Shown here: positions 1 to 8,454 of the stretch, in pieces
Position numbering within the stretch: position 1 is the stretch's first letter
Layout of the letters: each line of letters begins with the position of its first letter
Source: Microtetraspora glauca
GTDB taxonomy: Bacteria; Actinomycetota; Actinomycetes; Streptomycetales; Streptomycetaceae
Direction: 5' to 3'
DNA length: 64,000 nt
Assembly (NCBI GenBank): GCA_000721275.1
Contig: JOFO01000004.1
Location: 212,778 to 276,777, forward strand
Position numbers and translations under genes: made by a program
Notes under the pieces: model-generated
Database searches by the model: none
What the model was told of the DNA's origin: nothing
The model's input: the letters and a program-made list of their open reading frames with translations, nothing else

Positions 1-318
1 GCGGGCCTCGCGCTCGGACTGCCCGAGCGCGACGCCCGCCTCGAAGTGGCCCGCGCGGCGGCCTCGGACGCGCTGCTGCCGGCCCTGGACCAGACCCGGA
101 CCGTCGGCCTGGTGACCCTGCCGGGCGCCTTCGTCGGCATGCTCCTCGGCGGGGCGTCGCCGCTCACCGCCGGCGCGGTCCAGGTCTTCGTCCTGATCGC
201 GCTCCTCGCGGTCGAGGCGGTCGCCGTCGCCCTCACCCTCGAACTCGCCGCCCGCGGCAGGCTGCACCGCCGCCCCGAGCCCGGCACGGACCGTCAGCGG
301 ACGTCGAAGTCCGCGTGA
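1..318 (+). CDS. UPF0014 (FetB-like) ABC transporter permease, C-terminal part
   Basis: The gene enters from the left edge; reading frame 1 is open from base 1 and stops at 316-318, giving about 105 C-terminal residues. The segment DQTRTVGLVTLPGAFVGMLL, followed by a Gly/Ala-rich helix and a final long hydrophobic helix, is typical of the UPF0014/FetB (YbbM) membrane family. E. coli FetB pairs with the ATPase FetA and has been linked to iron homeostasis. The true start and the ATPase partner are outside the window, so the substrate cannot be inferred. Its 3' end overlaps the convergent glycosidase gene by 25 bp. Confidence 0.8.
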   Translation, partial: AGLALGLPERDARLEVARAAASDALLPALDQTRTVGLVTLPGAFVGMLLGGASPLTAGAVQVFVLIALLAVEAVAVALTLELAARGRLHRRPEPGTDRQRTSKSA

Positions 319-2669
319 AGGCGCCGCCGGTGGTCCACCTGACGGACCGGACCGGTGAGCGTCACCCGCGCGGTCAGCCGGGGATCCGTGCTGGAGGCCG
401 CGAACCGCAGCTCCAGTTCGCCCGGCTCCACGATCCGCGTCCCCGCCCGCCCCGTGAACGACGCCAGGTCCGCCGGGACCTCCGCCGCGATCCGCCGGGC
501 TTCGCCGGGCGCCAGGTCCACCCGTACGTACCCGGCGAGCCGCTGCACCGGCTGCACCACGGACGCCACCGGGTCGTGGAGGTACAGCTGGACCAGCTCG
601 GTGCCCGGGCGCGCGCCCGTGTTCGTCACGGTGAGGGCGAGCCGGACGACGCCGTCCGTGGGGACCTCGTCCTCCGCCACCGCCAGGTCGCTCCACCGGA
701 AGGCGGTGTAGGTGAGCCCGTGCCCGAAGCCGAACGCCGGGGCCGGGTCGATGCTGGACACCTCGCTGCGGTGCCCCAGCCGGGCCGCGAGGTACGTCGA
801 CGGCTGGGCGTCCGGGTGCCGCGGCACGCTCACCGGCAGCCGGCCGCTCGGCTCGGTCCGCCCGCTGAGGATCGACGCGAGCGCCGCCGTCCCGGCCTCG
901 CCGGGGAAGAACGCCTGGAGGACCGCCGCGGACTCGTCCGCCGCCCGGCCGAGCGCGTACGGCCGCCCCGCCAGCAGGGCCGTCACGACCGGGGTGCCGC
1001 TGTCCAGCAGCGCGTCGAGCAGCGCCTGCTGTGCCCCGGGGAGGGCGAGCGACCCGGCGTCGCAGCCCTCGCCGCTGGTCCCGCGCCCGAAGAGGCCGGC
1101 GCGGTCGCCGAGCGCCGCCACGACGAGGTCGGCGCCCCGGGCGAGCGCGACGGCGGTGGCGAACCCGCTCGTGTCGCCGTCGTCGACGCCCGTCCCGCGC
1201 GCCACGACGATCTCGGCGGCGGGGAACTCGGCCGCCAGCGCCTCGCGCAGCGTCGGCAGCTCGATCCCGGGCGGGGTGCCGGGGTGCTGACCGCCGACGT
1301 GCACGGGGAAGGAGTAGCAGCCGAGCACCGCCGTGGGTGCCTCGGCGTTAGGGCCGACGAGGGCGATCCGGCGGGGGACGGCCGGGTCGAGGGGCAGGAC
1401 GCCGTCGTTGCGGAGCAGGACGACGGCCCGCTCGGCGATCCGGCGGGCCAGCGCGCGGTTGGCCGGCGGGTCCAGCTCCACCGTGCCGCGCAGCCTCTCC
1501 GGGTCCGCCGTGGTGTCCGCGTCGCGGAGCACCGGGGGGACGGGACTCCAGTCGGGGTCGAGCAGCCCGAGCCGCACCTTCTGCAGGAGGACCCGCCGCA
1601 CCGCCCGGTCGACGAGCTCCTCGGCGACCTTCCCCTGCCGGACCGCCTCGGTGAGGGGCGCGCCGAACGTCTTGACCGTGGGGAGCTCGACGTCGACGCC
1701 GGCGGCGAGCGCCGCGCCCGCGGCCTCCCCGAACGTGCCGGCAACGCCGTGCAGCGTCTTCAGGAACGCGATGCCGAAGTAGTCGGCGACAACGGTGCCG
1801 GTGAAGCCCCAGGTGTCCCGGAGCAGCCCCGTGAGCAGCCGGTCGTCGGCGGCCGACGGCACCCCGTCGGTGTCGGTGTAGGCGTGCATCACCGACCGGA
1901 CGCCGCTCTCCCGCACCGCCATCTCGAACGGCGGCAGGATCACGTCCGCGCGTTCCCGGGGGCCCATGCCGACCGGCGCGAGGTTGCGGCCCGCGCGGGA
2001 GGCCGAGTAGCCGGCGAAGTGCTTGAGGGTGGCGACGACCCCGGCCGACTCCAGGCCCTGGACGTACGCGGTGGCGATCGTCCCGACGAGGTACGGGTCC
2101 TCGCCGATGGTCTCCTCGACCCGGCCCCAGCGGGCGTCCCGGACGACGTCGAGGACCGGCGCGAGGCCCTGGTGGACGCCGACCGCGCGCAGGTCGCGGC
2201 CGATGGCGGCGGCCATCTCCCGTACCAGCGCGGGGTCGAAGGCGGCCCCCCACGACAGCGGCACGGGATACGCGGTCGCGCCCCAGGCGGCGAAGCCGGC
2301 CAGGCACTCCTCGTGGGCGACGGCCGGGATGCCGAAGCGGTTCGCGGCGGCGATCCGCGCCTGGGTCCGCATCAGCGAGAGGGCGCCGAGCGCGGGGTCG
2401 ACGGGGACGGTGCCGAACGGCCGGGTGAGCTGCCCGAGTCCGTCGGGGAGCAGGGCGTCGAGGTCGGCCGGCTCCTCCATGTCGTGCTGGTGCGGCGCGA
2501 CCTCGGCGCCCTCGTCGGAGGCGCCGACCCACACCCCGTAGAGCTGGGCCGTCTTCTCCTTCAGGGTCATCGCGCGGAGCAGCGCGTCGACGCGGTCCTC
2601 CGCGCTCAGCGCGGGGTCGCGCCAGGCGGGGAGCGGGGCGGGGGGCTGGGTGGCCACGGTTCCGGTCAC
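294..2669 (-). CDS. bxlA: GH3 family beta-xylosidase/beta-glucosidase, cytoplasmic (BxlA-like)
   Basis: 791-residue glycoside hydrolase family 3 enzyme with no signal peptide. It should cleave imported xylo- or gluco-disaccharides to monosaccharides. The N-terminal barrel shows RWGRVEETIGEDPY (about 181-194), KHFAGYSASRAGRN and the nucleophile Asp296 in TGTVVADYFG. An alpha/beta sandwich follows, then a C-terminal fibronectin-III-like domain (GTELVQLYLHDP). The start is GTG at 2669, whose bases form a GTGA overlap with the stop of the upstream permease gene, so translation is probably coupled. Upstream extension in this frame is only a shadow of the permease gene. Last gene of the sugar operon; order and families match bxlEFGA described in Streptomyces thermoviolaceus, where the enzyme is a xylosidase. 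Beta-glucosidase is the alternative. Confidence 0.88.
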   Translation of the reverse strand: MTGTVATQPPAPLPAWRDPALSAEDRVDALLRAMTLKEKTAQLYGVWVGASDEGAEVAPHQHDMEEPADLDALLPDGLGQLTRPFGTVPVDPALGALSLMRTQARIAAANRFGIPAVAHEECLAGFAAWGATAYPVPLSWGAAFDPALVREMAAAIGRDLRAVGVHQGLAPVLDVVRDARWGRVEETIGEDPYLVGTIATAYVQGLESAGVVATLKHFAGYSASRAGRNLAPVGMGPRERADVILPPFEMAVRESGVRSVMHAYTDTDGVPSAADDRLLTGLLRDTWGFTGTVVADYFGIAFLKTLHGVAGTFGEAAGAALAAGVDVELPTVKTFGAPLTEAVRQGKVAEELVDRAVRRVLLQKVRLGLLDPDWSPVPPVLRDADTTADPERLRGTVELDPPANRALARRIAERAVVLLRNDGVLPLDPAVPRRIALVGPNAEAPTAVLGCYSFPVHVGGQHPGTPPGIELPTLREALAAEFPAAEIVVARGTGVDDGDTSGFATAVALARGADLVVAALGDRAGLFGRGTSGEGCDAGSLALPGAQQALLDALLDSGTPVVTALLAGRPYALGRAADESAAVLQAFFPGEAGTAALASILSGRTEPSGRLPVSVPRHPDAQPSTYLAARLGHRSEVSSIDPAPAFGFGHGLTYTAFRWSDLAVAEDEVPTDGVVRLALTVTNTGARPGTELVQLYLHDPVASVVQPVQRLAGYVRVDLAPGEARRIAAEVPADLASFTGRAGTRIVEPGELELRFAASSTDPRLTARVTLTGPVRQVDHRRRLHADFDVR

Positions 2670-3484
2670 TTTCCTCCGACTCCCATCAGACCCTGGACCA
2701 GGGCGCGACGGGCGAACAGATAGACGATCAGGATGGGGAGCATGGACAGGACGACGGCGGCGAGGAGGCCGGGGATGTCGACGCCGTGCTCCGTCTGGAA
2801 GTCGTAGAGGCCCATGGTGATGACCTTGTTCTCCGACGACTGGGTGAGCACGAGCGGGAACAGGAAGCCGTTCCACGCCTGGAGCGCGGAGAACACCACG
2901 ACGGTCGAGATGCCGCCCTTCGACAGGGGCAGCACCAGCCGCAGGAAGATCCGCCGGGGCGAGGCCCCGTCGACGGTCATGGCCTCGTACAGCTCGGGCG
3001 TGATGTCCCGCATGACGCCGGTGAGGATCAGCGCGCTGACGGGCATCGCGAAGGCGGCCGTCGGCAGGATGACGCCGAGCAGGTTGTCGTAGAGCCCGGC
3101 CGCGTCGATCAGGTAGAACATCGGGACGATCACGGCCTGGGACGGGATGGCCAGACCGAGGAGGAAGAGCCGGAACACCCGCCTGGTGGCCTTGCCGTCG
3201 GCGCGCACGATGGCGTACGCGAGGGGCGGGACGAGCAGCAGCACGAGGCCGACCACGCACCCGGTGACGACCACCGTGTTGAGGAAGTACTGCCCGAAGC
3301 CGTCGCCGAGGTCGTCGGCGTAGTTGTCGAGGGTGAAGTGGTCCGGGAAGGCGAGCGGTCCGTTGCGCGCGTAGTCGGCGCGGGTCTGGAAGGTGGCGAC
3401 CAGCATCACGTACAGCGGCAGGCCGACGACGAACAGCCAGACCAGCGAGCCGAATCCGGCGAGGTAGTTGGGGCGCTTGCGCAT
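2666..3484 (-). CDS. bxlG: Carbohydrate ABC transporter permease, MalG type (BxlG-like)
   Basis: 272-residue inner-membrane permease with six predicted membrane segments (first at about 8-28). The coupling-loop motif EAMTVDGASPRRIFLRLVLP is the EAA-type signature that docks the ATPase. It is one half of the permease heterodimer for an oligosaccharide importer. ATG at 3484 overlaps the stop of the preceding permease gene by one base; its own stop overlaps the GTG of the glycosidase. No ATPase gene lies in the operon. In Streptomyces such importers commonly use the shared ATPase MsiK encoded elsewhere, so absence is expected rather than a defect. Substrate (xylobiose is the guess) comes from gene order. 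Confidence 0.88.
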   Translation of the reverse strand: MRKRPNYLAGFGSLVWLFVVGLPLYVMLVATFQTRADYARNGPLAFPDHFTLDNYADDLGDGFGQYFLNTVVVTGCVVGLVLLLVPPLAYAIVRADGKATRRVFRLFLLGLAIPSQAVIVPMFYLIDAAGLYDNLLGVILPTAAFAMPVSALILTGVMRDITPELYEAMTVDGASPRRIFLRLVLPLSKGGISTVVVFSALQAWNGFLFPLVLTQSSENKVITMGLYDFQTEHGVDIPGLLAAVVLSMLPILIVYLFARRALVQGLMGVGGK

Positions 3485-4431
3485 CACACGCCCTCCATGG
3501 TGCTGCGCATCTTGTCGTAGCCGCTCAGGCGCACCATGACGAGGGACACCAGGGTGGCGACGAGGACCAGGAGCAGCGCGATCGCGGACGCGGCGCCGAA
3601 GTCGAAGCTCTTGAACGCCTTCTGGTACATGTAGTAGGCGCTGTTCGTGGTGTCGGTGCCGGGGCCGCCCTGGGTGAGGATCAGGATGGTGTCGAAGGTG
3701 GTGAGCCCGCCGACGACCATGAGGATCATCGAGGTGACGGTGGTGTTGCGCAGCTGCGGCAGGGTGATGTGGAAGAACTGGCGGACCCGGCCGGCGCCGT
3801 CGATCTCCGCCGCCTGGTAGAGCACCGGGGGGATGGCGCGCGCGGCGCCCTGGTAGATCAGCGTGTGCAGGGGGGTGAACTGCCAGGTGCTGACGAGGAC
3901 GAGGACGCCGAGGGCGCCGGTCCGGGAGCCGAGCAGGTTGCCGTCGCCGAAGAGCCAGGCCGCCTGCGACGGGACGCCGAAGTTGGGGTCGAGGACGGCG
4001 CGCCACAGGACGGAGACAGCGGTGACGGAGAGCAGCAGCGGGACGAAGTAGACGGCGGAGAGGACGGCCCGGTTGCGCTGGCGCCCGGCGGCCCAGACGC
4101 CGAGCAGGATGCTGAGCGGCGTCTGGACGACGACGCCGAGGACGGTGAGGAGCAGGCTCAGCCAGAGGCTCTGCACCAGGACGGGGTCGTCGAGCAGCGC
4201 GCTCCAGTTGTCCAGGCCGGCGAAGGCGGGTGAGCCGAGGCCGTTCCAGCGGGTGAAGGAGAGGACGACGACCAGGGCGAGCGGGACGAGGGCGAACAGG
4301 CCGAAGAAGACGGCGGCGGGCGCCGCCCAGGCGAAGCCCGGGCGGCCCGCGCCGGTCGCGGGGCGGTCGCGCCGGCCGCGCCGGGCGGTCGTCGCGGCCG
4401 GCTCCGCCGCGGAGGCGGTGGCAGTGGTCAT
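3484..4431 (-). CDS. bxlF: Carbohydrate ABC transporter permease, MalF type (BxlF-like)
   Basis: 315-residue permease partner of the downstream MalG-type protein. After a basic N-terminus (residues 1-30) come six membrane segments beginning FAWAAPAAVFFGLFALVPLA. The EAA loop is visible as QAAEIDGAGRVRQFFHITLP. The ATG at 4431 lies 30 bp downstream of the binding-protein stop. A continuous reading frame exists upstream but is only a shadow of the binding-protein gene. Membrane importer for a plant-derived disaccharide or short oligosaccharide is inferred from the operon. Confidence 0.88.
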   Translation of the reverse strand: MTTATASAAEPAATTARRGRRDRPATGAGRPGFAWAAPAAVFFGLFALVPLALVVVLSFTRWNGLGSPAFAGLDNWSALLDDPVLVQSLWLSLLLTVLGVVVQTPLSILLGVWAAGRQRNRAVLSAVYFVPLLLSVTAVSVLWRAVLDPNFGVPSQAAWLFGDGNLLGSRTGALGVLVLVSTWQFTPLHTLIYQGAARAIPPVLYQAAEIDGAGRVRQFFHITLPQLRNTTVTSMILMVVGGLTTFDTILILTQGGPGTDTTNSAYYMYQKAFKSFDFGAASAIALLLVLVATLVSLVMVRLSGYDKMRSTMEGV

Positions 4432-4460
4432 GGCAGGCGTTCCGGAGGTCGGGCCGCGGG

Positions 4461-5768
4461 TCACGCCGCGGGCAGGCTCTGCATGGCGGCGATGAAGGCG
4501 TCGGCGTCGGTCCGGCCGTTGAAGAACTGCTGGACGGCCTGGTGGATGGTGGTGGTGGCGGCCGGGGGGTACGCCTGGTCCCAGGAGAGCTGGAAGGCGG
4601 GCGCCTTCTTCACCAGGTCGTACTGGTACGCCGAGTAGGCCGGGTTCGCCGACGTGTCCAGGAACTTCGGGGTGTTGGTGGTCGTGGGCAGGTTGCCGAT
4701 GCCCAGCTGGCCCTTCACGAACTCGTCCGAGTACATGAGCTTCAGGAACTCCGCCACGGCCTCGGGGTGTGCGGTCTTCTTCAGGACCGAGTAGTAGTTG
4801 TTGGTGTTGCCGGCGAGGTTGGCCGGGTCGCCCTTGCCGCCTTCGACGGTCGGGAAGGTGCCGTAGCCGAGGTCGCTCTTCACGAAGTCCGGGTAGGCGT
4901 CCTGGAGGGTCGAGTACTCCCAGGAGCCCATGAGTTCGAAGGCGGCCTTGCCGGTGGCGAGGAGGGCGGGCGAACCGCCGTCGGTGAACTTCACCGAGTC
5001 GTAGTTGGTGCCGAAGGCGCCGGCGTCGATCAGCTCGCGCAGCATGCCGAGGGCCTTCCGGCTGTCCTCGCTCGCCCAGACGCTCGTGTCGCCGCTCACC
5101 GCCTTCTGGAAGTGCTCGGGTCCGGCGACCCGGTCGTAGAGGTACTGGAACCACATCTGGGTCGGCCACCGGTCGCCGCCGCCCAGCGCGATCGGCGTGA
5201 CGCCCTTGGCCTTGAGGGTCTTGACGGCGGCCAGGAGCTCGTCCCAGGTGCGCGGCGCGGTCACGCCCGCGTCGGCCAGGACCTTCTTGTTGCTGAACAG
5301 CAGGACGGGCTGGGTGCCGCGCATGGGGACGCCGTACGGCTTGCCGTCGACGACCGCGGTGTTGAAGACCGACGGCAGGAAGTTCGCCTTCAGGCCGGGG
5401 TCCTTGGCGATGAAGTCGTCGAGCGGCATGAGGAGGCCGGCGTCGACGAACGGCTTGATGCTGCCGCCGCCCCAGTTGAAGAAGACGTCCGGGGCCCGGT
5501 CGCCGCTGATGATCGTCTGGAGCTTGGACTGGTAGTCGGCGCCGGGGATGGTGTCCAGGACCGCCTTGACCTTCGAGGTCTTGTTGAAGGTGTCGACGAG
5601 CTGCTTCTCCACCTTGTTGGTGGCGTCGCCGTACACCAGGACGCGGATCGTGCCCTCGCCGCCGCCGGCGGAGTCGCCGGATCCGCCGCAGGCCGCCAGG
5701 GAGACGGTCATCGCCAGCGAGGCCCCGCCGACGACGGCGGTTCTGAGGAGCCGTACGGGCCGCTTCAT
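4461..5768 (-). CDS. bxlE: Sugar-binding lipoprotein of ABC importer (BxlE-like)
   Basis: 435-residue extracellular solute-binding protein, family 1. The signal peptide ends in the lipobox SLAAC with the acylated Cys at 27, followed by a Gly/Ser/Asp linker, so it is anchored on the outer face of the membrane. Typical cluster-B features include the GGGDRWPTQMWFQYLYDR and GSWEYSTLQDAYPDF regions, and the pattern of Trp residues suits sugar stacking. It delivers the sugar to the two permeases encoded downstream. First gene of the minus-strand operon. Its promoter (5823-5851) and repeated operator-like palindromes (5777-5808) lie directly upstream, divergent from the LacI gene. Xylobiose is likely by analogy with BxlE; cellobiose or another disaccharide is possible. 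Confidence 0.88.
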   Translation of the reverse strand: MKRPVRLLRTAVVGGASLAMTVSLAACGGSGDSAGGGEGTIRVLVYGDATNKVEKQLVDTFNKTSKVKAVLDTIPGADYQSKLQTIISGDRAPDVFFNWGGGSIKPFVDAGLLMPLDDFIAKDPGLKANFLPSVFNTAVVDGKPYGVPMRGTQPVLLFSNKKVLADAGVTAPRTWDELLAAVKTLKAKGVTPIALGGGDRWPTQMWFQYLYDRVAGPEHFQKAVSGDTSVWASEDSRKALGMLRELIDAGAFGTNYDSVKFTDGGSPALLATGKAAFELMGSWEYSTLQDAYPDFVKSDLGYGTFPTVEGGKGDPANLAGNTNNYYSVLKKTAHPEAVAEFLKLMYSDEFVKGQLGIGNLPTTTNTPKFLDTSANPAYSAYQYDLVKKAPAFQLSWDQAYPPAATTTIHQAVQQFFNGRTDADAFIAAMQSLPAA

Positions 5769-5776
5769 CGCTCCAC

Positions 5777-5808
5777 CTTTCGAAAGATTTTCGGAACTGT
5801 TTCCGAAA
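5777..5808 (-). promoter_or_regulatory. Putative BxlR operators (two palindromes)
   Basis: Two adjacent AT-richer palindromes sit between the transcription start region and the bxlE start codon. CTTTCGAAAG (5777-5786) is a perfect 10-mer. TTTCGGAA-CTGT-TTCCGAAA (5789-5808) has perfect 8-bp arms. Both share the TTTCG/CGAAA half-site, fitting a LacI-family repressor. The position just downstream of the predicted start point suits repression by blocking initiation or early elongation. Confidence 0.65.
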
Positions 5809-5822
5809 CTTCATGTGGCGGG

Positions 5823-5851
5823 ACGCTAGGTGGGCCCGGCGTACGGGTCAA
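5823..5851 (-). promoter_or_regulatory. Predicted vegetative promoter of the bxlEFGA operon
   Basis: On the minus strand TTGACC (5846-5851) and TAGCGT (5823-5828) are separated by 17 bp, a close match to the main Streptomyces sigma factor consensus. Transcription would start near 5816, immediately before the palindromic operators and about 48 bp before the bxlE ATG. Confidence 0.6.
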
Positions 5852-5918
5852 CCCTCCGGTCGCCCGTTATCGAAACGTGACCATCCGGAGGCCTGGAGAG
5901 GTGCCTTATGCTGCGGGG

Positions 5919-6941
5919 ATGCGAAACGATGAGGAGAACCGGCGCATCACGCTGGCGGAGGTGGCGGAGCAGGCCGGCGTGTCCCTTTCGACAGTTTCGA
6001 AAGTCCTCAACGGCCGGCAGGACGTCTCCGCGACCACCCGCGGCAGGGTCGAACGGCTCCTCGAAGCGCACTCCTACCGGCGGACCACCCGCGCCGCCCG
6101 CGAGGCGCCCCTCATCGAACTCGTCTTCCACGAGCTCGACAGCGTGTGGGCGATGGAGCTGATCCGCGGCGTGGAGAACCTCGCCAAGGCCCACCAGGCG
6201 AGCGTCGTCCTCACCGAGAGCGGCACCCGGCACGCCCCCGCCCCGGACTGGATCGAAGGCGTCCTCCAGCGCCGCCCCATCGGCGTCGTCCTCGTCTTCT
6301 CCTCCCTCCCCGACGCCGTCAAACGCCAGCTCGACGCCCGGTCCATCCCCTTCGTCATCGTCGACCCGGCGGGCGACCCCGAACCGGACGTGCCGTCCGT
6401 CGGCTCCGCGAACTGGTCCGGCGGCGTCGCCGCCACCCGCCACCTCATCGACCTCGGACACCGCCGCATCGGCATCGTCACCGGCCCCGAGGACATGCTC
6501 TGCTCCCTCGCGCGCCTCGACGGCTACCGCTCCGCCCTCAACATGGCCGGCCTCGCCCACGACGACGCCCTCGTCCGCTTCGGCGACTTCCACGTCGAGG
6601 GCGGCTACGAGCGGGCCATGGAGCTGCTGCGGCTGCCCGACCGCCCCACCGCCGTCTTCGCCGGCAGCGACCTCCAGGCCCTCGGCGTCATGGAGGCCGC
6701 CCGCGTCTGCGGACTGCGCGTGCCCGAGGACCTGTCCGTCGTCGGCTACGACGACGTGATGATCGCCCGCTGGTCCAGCCCGCCCCTCACCACGATCCAC
6801 CAGCCGCTGCGCGCGATGGGCGAGGAGGCCGTGCAGATGCTGCTCCGGCTGCGCGCCGGCGAACCCGCCGTCACCCGCCTGGAACTCGCGACCAGCCTCG
6901 TCGTCCGCAAGAGCACCGCCCCGCCGCCGGACGGGCCCTGA
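5919..6941 (+). CDS. bxlR: LacI-family transcriptional repressor (BxlR-like)
   Basis: 340-residue regulator. The N-terminal LacI HTH reads ITLAEVAEQAGVSLSTVSKV (about 10-29) with hinge LNGRQDVS. A periplasmic-binding-protein-like effector domain follows and ends with the family segment TTIHQPLRAMGEEAVQMLLRL. Divergent from the sugar operon, it should repress that operon and itself until the disaccharide binds. ATG at 5919 is preceded by no good ribosome site, and TATGCT lies only 5 bp upstream, so a leaderless transcript is possible. A palindrome with the same half-sites as the operators lies inside its coding sequence at 5985-6003. Confidence 0.88.
   Translation: MRNDEENRRITLAEVAEQAGVSLSTVSKVLNGRQDVSATTRGRVERLLEAHSYRRTTRAAREAPLIELVFHELDSVWAMELIRGVENLAKAHQASVVLTESGTRHAPAPDWIEGVLQRRPIGVVLVFSSLPDAVKRQLDARSIPFVIVDPAGDPEPDVPSVGSANWSGGVAATRHLIDLGHRRIGIVTGPEDMLCSLARLDGYRSALNMAGLAHDDALVRFGDFHVEGGYERAMELLRLPDRPTAVFAGSDLQALGVMEAARVCGLRVPEDLSVVGYDDVMIARWSSPPLTTIHQPLRAMGEEAVQMLLRLRAGEPAVTRLELATSLVVRKSTAPPPDGP
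5985..6003 (+). promoter_or_regulatory. Putative operator inside the bxlR coding region
   Basis: CTTTCGA-CAGTT-TCGAAAG is an inverted repeat with perfect 7-bp arms and the same half-sites as the operators before bxlE. It spans the codons for the recognition helix. Those codons (CTT, ACA, GTT, AAA) are all rare in this genome type, suggesting the DNA is kept for binding as well as coding. The distance of about 190 bp from the upstream operators would permit looping. Confidence 0.5.
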
Positions 6942-7055
6942 CCGGGGCAACCGTCGCGGCCCGTCCCCGCGTCTAGGATGTCGGCCGCGCGGGGGACGTC
7001 ACATCGGGTCGACGCCACGCGCGGTCGCGACTCACGTCCCACGGGGGGAACTTCG

Positions 7056-8417
7056 GTGTTCGGAATCATCAGGCCGTGCCGTCATCGGCTCGGCGAGGGG
7101 CTGCGGACCGAGTGGATGGCGCACCTCTGCGGACTCTGCCTCGCCCTGCGCGGCGAGTACGGGCAGTTCGCCCGGGTGGCCACCAACTATGACGGCCTCA
7201 TCGTGTCCGTGCTGACCGAGGCCCAGTCCGAGCGGACCGGCGACTGGCGCCGCGGCGCCGGGCCGTGCCCGCTGCGCGGGATGCGGTCCGCCGACGTGGC
7301 GCAGGGCGAGGGCGCGCGGCTCGCCGCGACGGTGTCGCTCGTGCTGGCCGCCGCGAAGATACGCGACCACGTCGCCGACGGCGACGGCCTGGTGGCGCGC
7401 CGCCCGGTGGCGCTGGCCGCCCGCCGCATCGCCCGCGGCTGGGACCGCGCGGGCGCGGCCGGCGGCGAACGGCTCGGCTTCGACACCGCGGTGCTCCTGG
7501 ACGCGGTCGGCCGCCAGCCGGAGATCGAGCGGGCGACCGGCCCGGGCGGCTCGCTGCTCGCGGTCACCGAACCCACGGAGACCGCGACGGCGGCGGCCTT
7601 CGCCCACACCGCCGTCCTCACCGCCCGCCCCGGCAACGCCGAACCGCTCGCGGAGGCCGGCCGCCTCTTCGGCCGCCTCGCCCATCTCCTCGACGCCGTC
7701 GAGGACCTGGACGCCGACCGGGCGGCCGGCGCGTGGAACCCGATCACGGTGACCGGCGCGAGCCGGGCCGAGGTGCGCCGGCTGTGCGACGACGCCGTCC
7801 ACGGCATCCGGCTCGCCCTGGCGGACGCCGACTTCGTCGACGACCGGCTCGTCCGGGCCCTGCTCGGCGTCGAACTGGAGCGCGCCGTCGACCGCGCTTT
7901 CGACCCCGGGCACCGCCACCACCAGCACCGCCGCCCCGCCCCCGGCCCGCGCATGCTGCCCTGGCTGGGACGCCGCCCGGCGGCACCGGCACCCACGGAG
8001 GCCGGCGCCGACGCGGCCTGCGGCGTCGGCGCGCTCACGGGCGCGGCGCCGGAGGGCGCGGACCGGTCCGGCCGGCCGCCGGAGGAGGAGTGCCGGCGCT
8101 GTCGCCACTGGCGCCGGCTCTGCCCCGACTGCCGGCTGTGCCACGACTGCTGCCGCTGCGACGACGACCTGGGCGAGGACGAGCCCCTCGACACCGGCGG
8201 CGGCAGCGGCGAGGGCGGCTCGGGCGGCGACGGCTGGTTCGGCGGCGGAAGCGGCTCCGGCGGTTCGGGAGGCTCCGGCGGCTCGGGCGGTTCCGGTGGC
8301 GGCGGCTTCGGCGGCTCGGGAGGATCCGGCAGGTCGGGAGGCTCGGGAGGCTCCGACGGATGGGGCTCGGGCGACGGCTGCTGCAACCCCTGCAAGTGCT
8401 GCGACTGCTGCGACTGA
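7056..8417 (+). CDS. DUF5685 family protein with Cys-rich, Gly-rich tail
   Basis: 453 residues, GTG at 7056 with a GGGGGG ribosome-binding site 8 bp upstream. The N-terminal 290 residues (FGIIRPCRHRLGEGLRTEWM, then MAHLCGLCLALRGEYGQF) are the conserved all-helical DUF5685 region, whose function is unknown to me. The Cys at RPCRH and at LCGLC could form a metal site. From about residue 346 a cluster of paired cysteines (CRRCRHWRRLCPDCRLCHDC) follows. Then comes a roughly 60-residue Gly/Ser tract, and the protein ends with seven Cys in its last twelve residues. No signal peptide or membrane segment. It stands alone between the LacI gene and a convergent channel-like gene. Confidence 0.75.
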   Translation: MFGIIRPCRHRLGEGLRTEWMAHLCGLCLALRGEYGQFARVATNYDGLIVSVLTEAQSERTGDWRRGAGPCPLRGMRSADVAQGEGARLAATVSLVLAAAKIRDHVADGDGLVARRPVALAARRIARGWDRAGAAGGERLGFDTAVLLDAVGRQPEIERATGPGGSLLAVTEPTETATAAAFAHTAVLTARPGNAEPLAEAGRLFGRLAHLLDAVEDLDADRAAGAWNPITVTGASRAEVRRLCDDAVHGIRLALADADFVDDRLVRALLGVELERAVDRAFDPGHRHHQHRRPAPGPRMLPWLGRRPAAPAPTEAGADAACGVGALTGAAPEGADRSGRPPEEECRRCRHWRRLCPDCRLCHDCCRCDDDLGEDEPLDTGGGSGEGGSGGDGWFGGGSGSGGSGGSGGSGGSGGGGFGGSGGSGRSGGSGGSDGWGSGDGCCNPCKCCDCCD

Positions 8418-8454
8418 CTCCCGCCAGACCCAGCCCAGCCTCGCCCGGCCCCGC

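Noticed and set aside
315..2723. 802-codon open frame on the plus strand opposite the GH3 gene
   Set aside because: Antisense shadow in high-GC DNA; composition is Arg/Gly/Ala-rich with no family features.
2670..3260. N-terminal extension of the GH3 enzyme to 988 residues
   Set aside because: Arg/Pro/His-rich residues are the wrong-frame reading of the permease gene; the GTG at 2669 with a GTGA overlap is the natural start.
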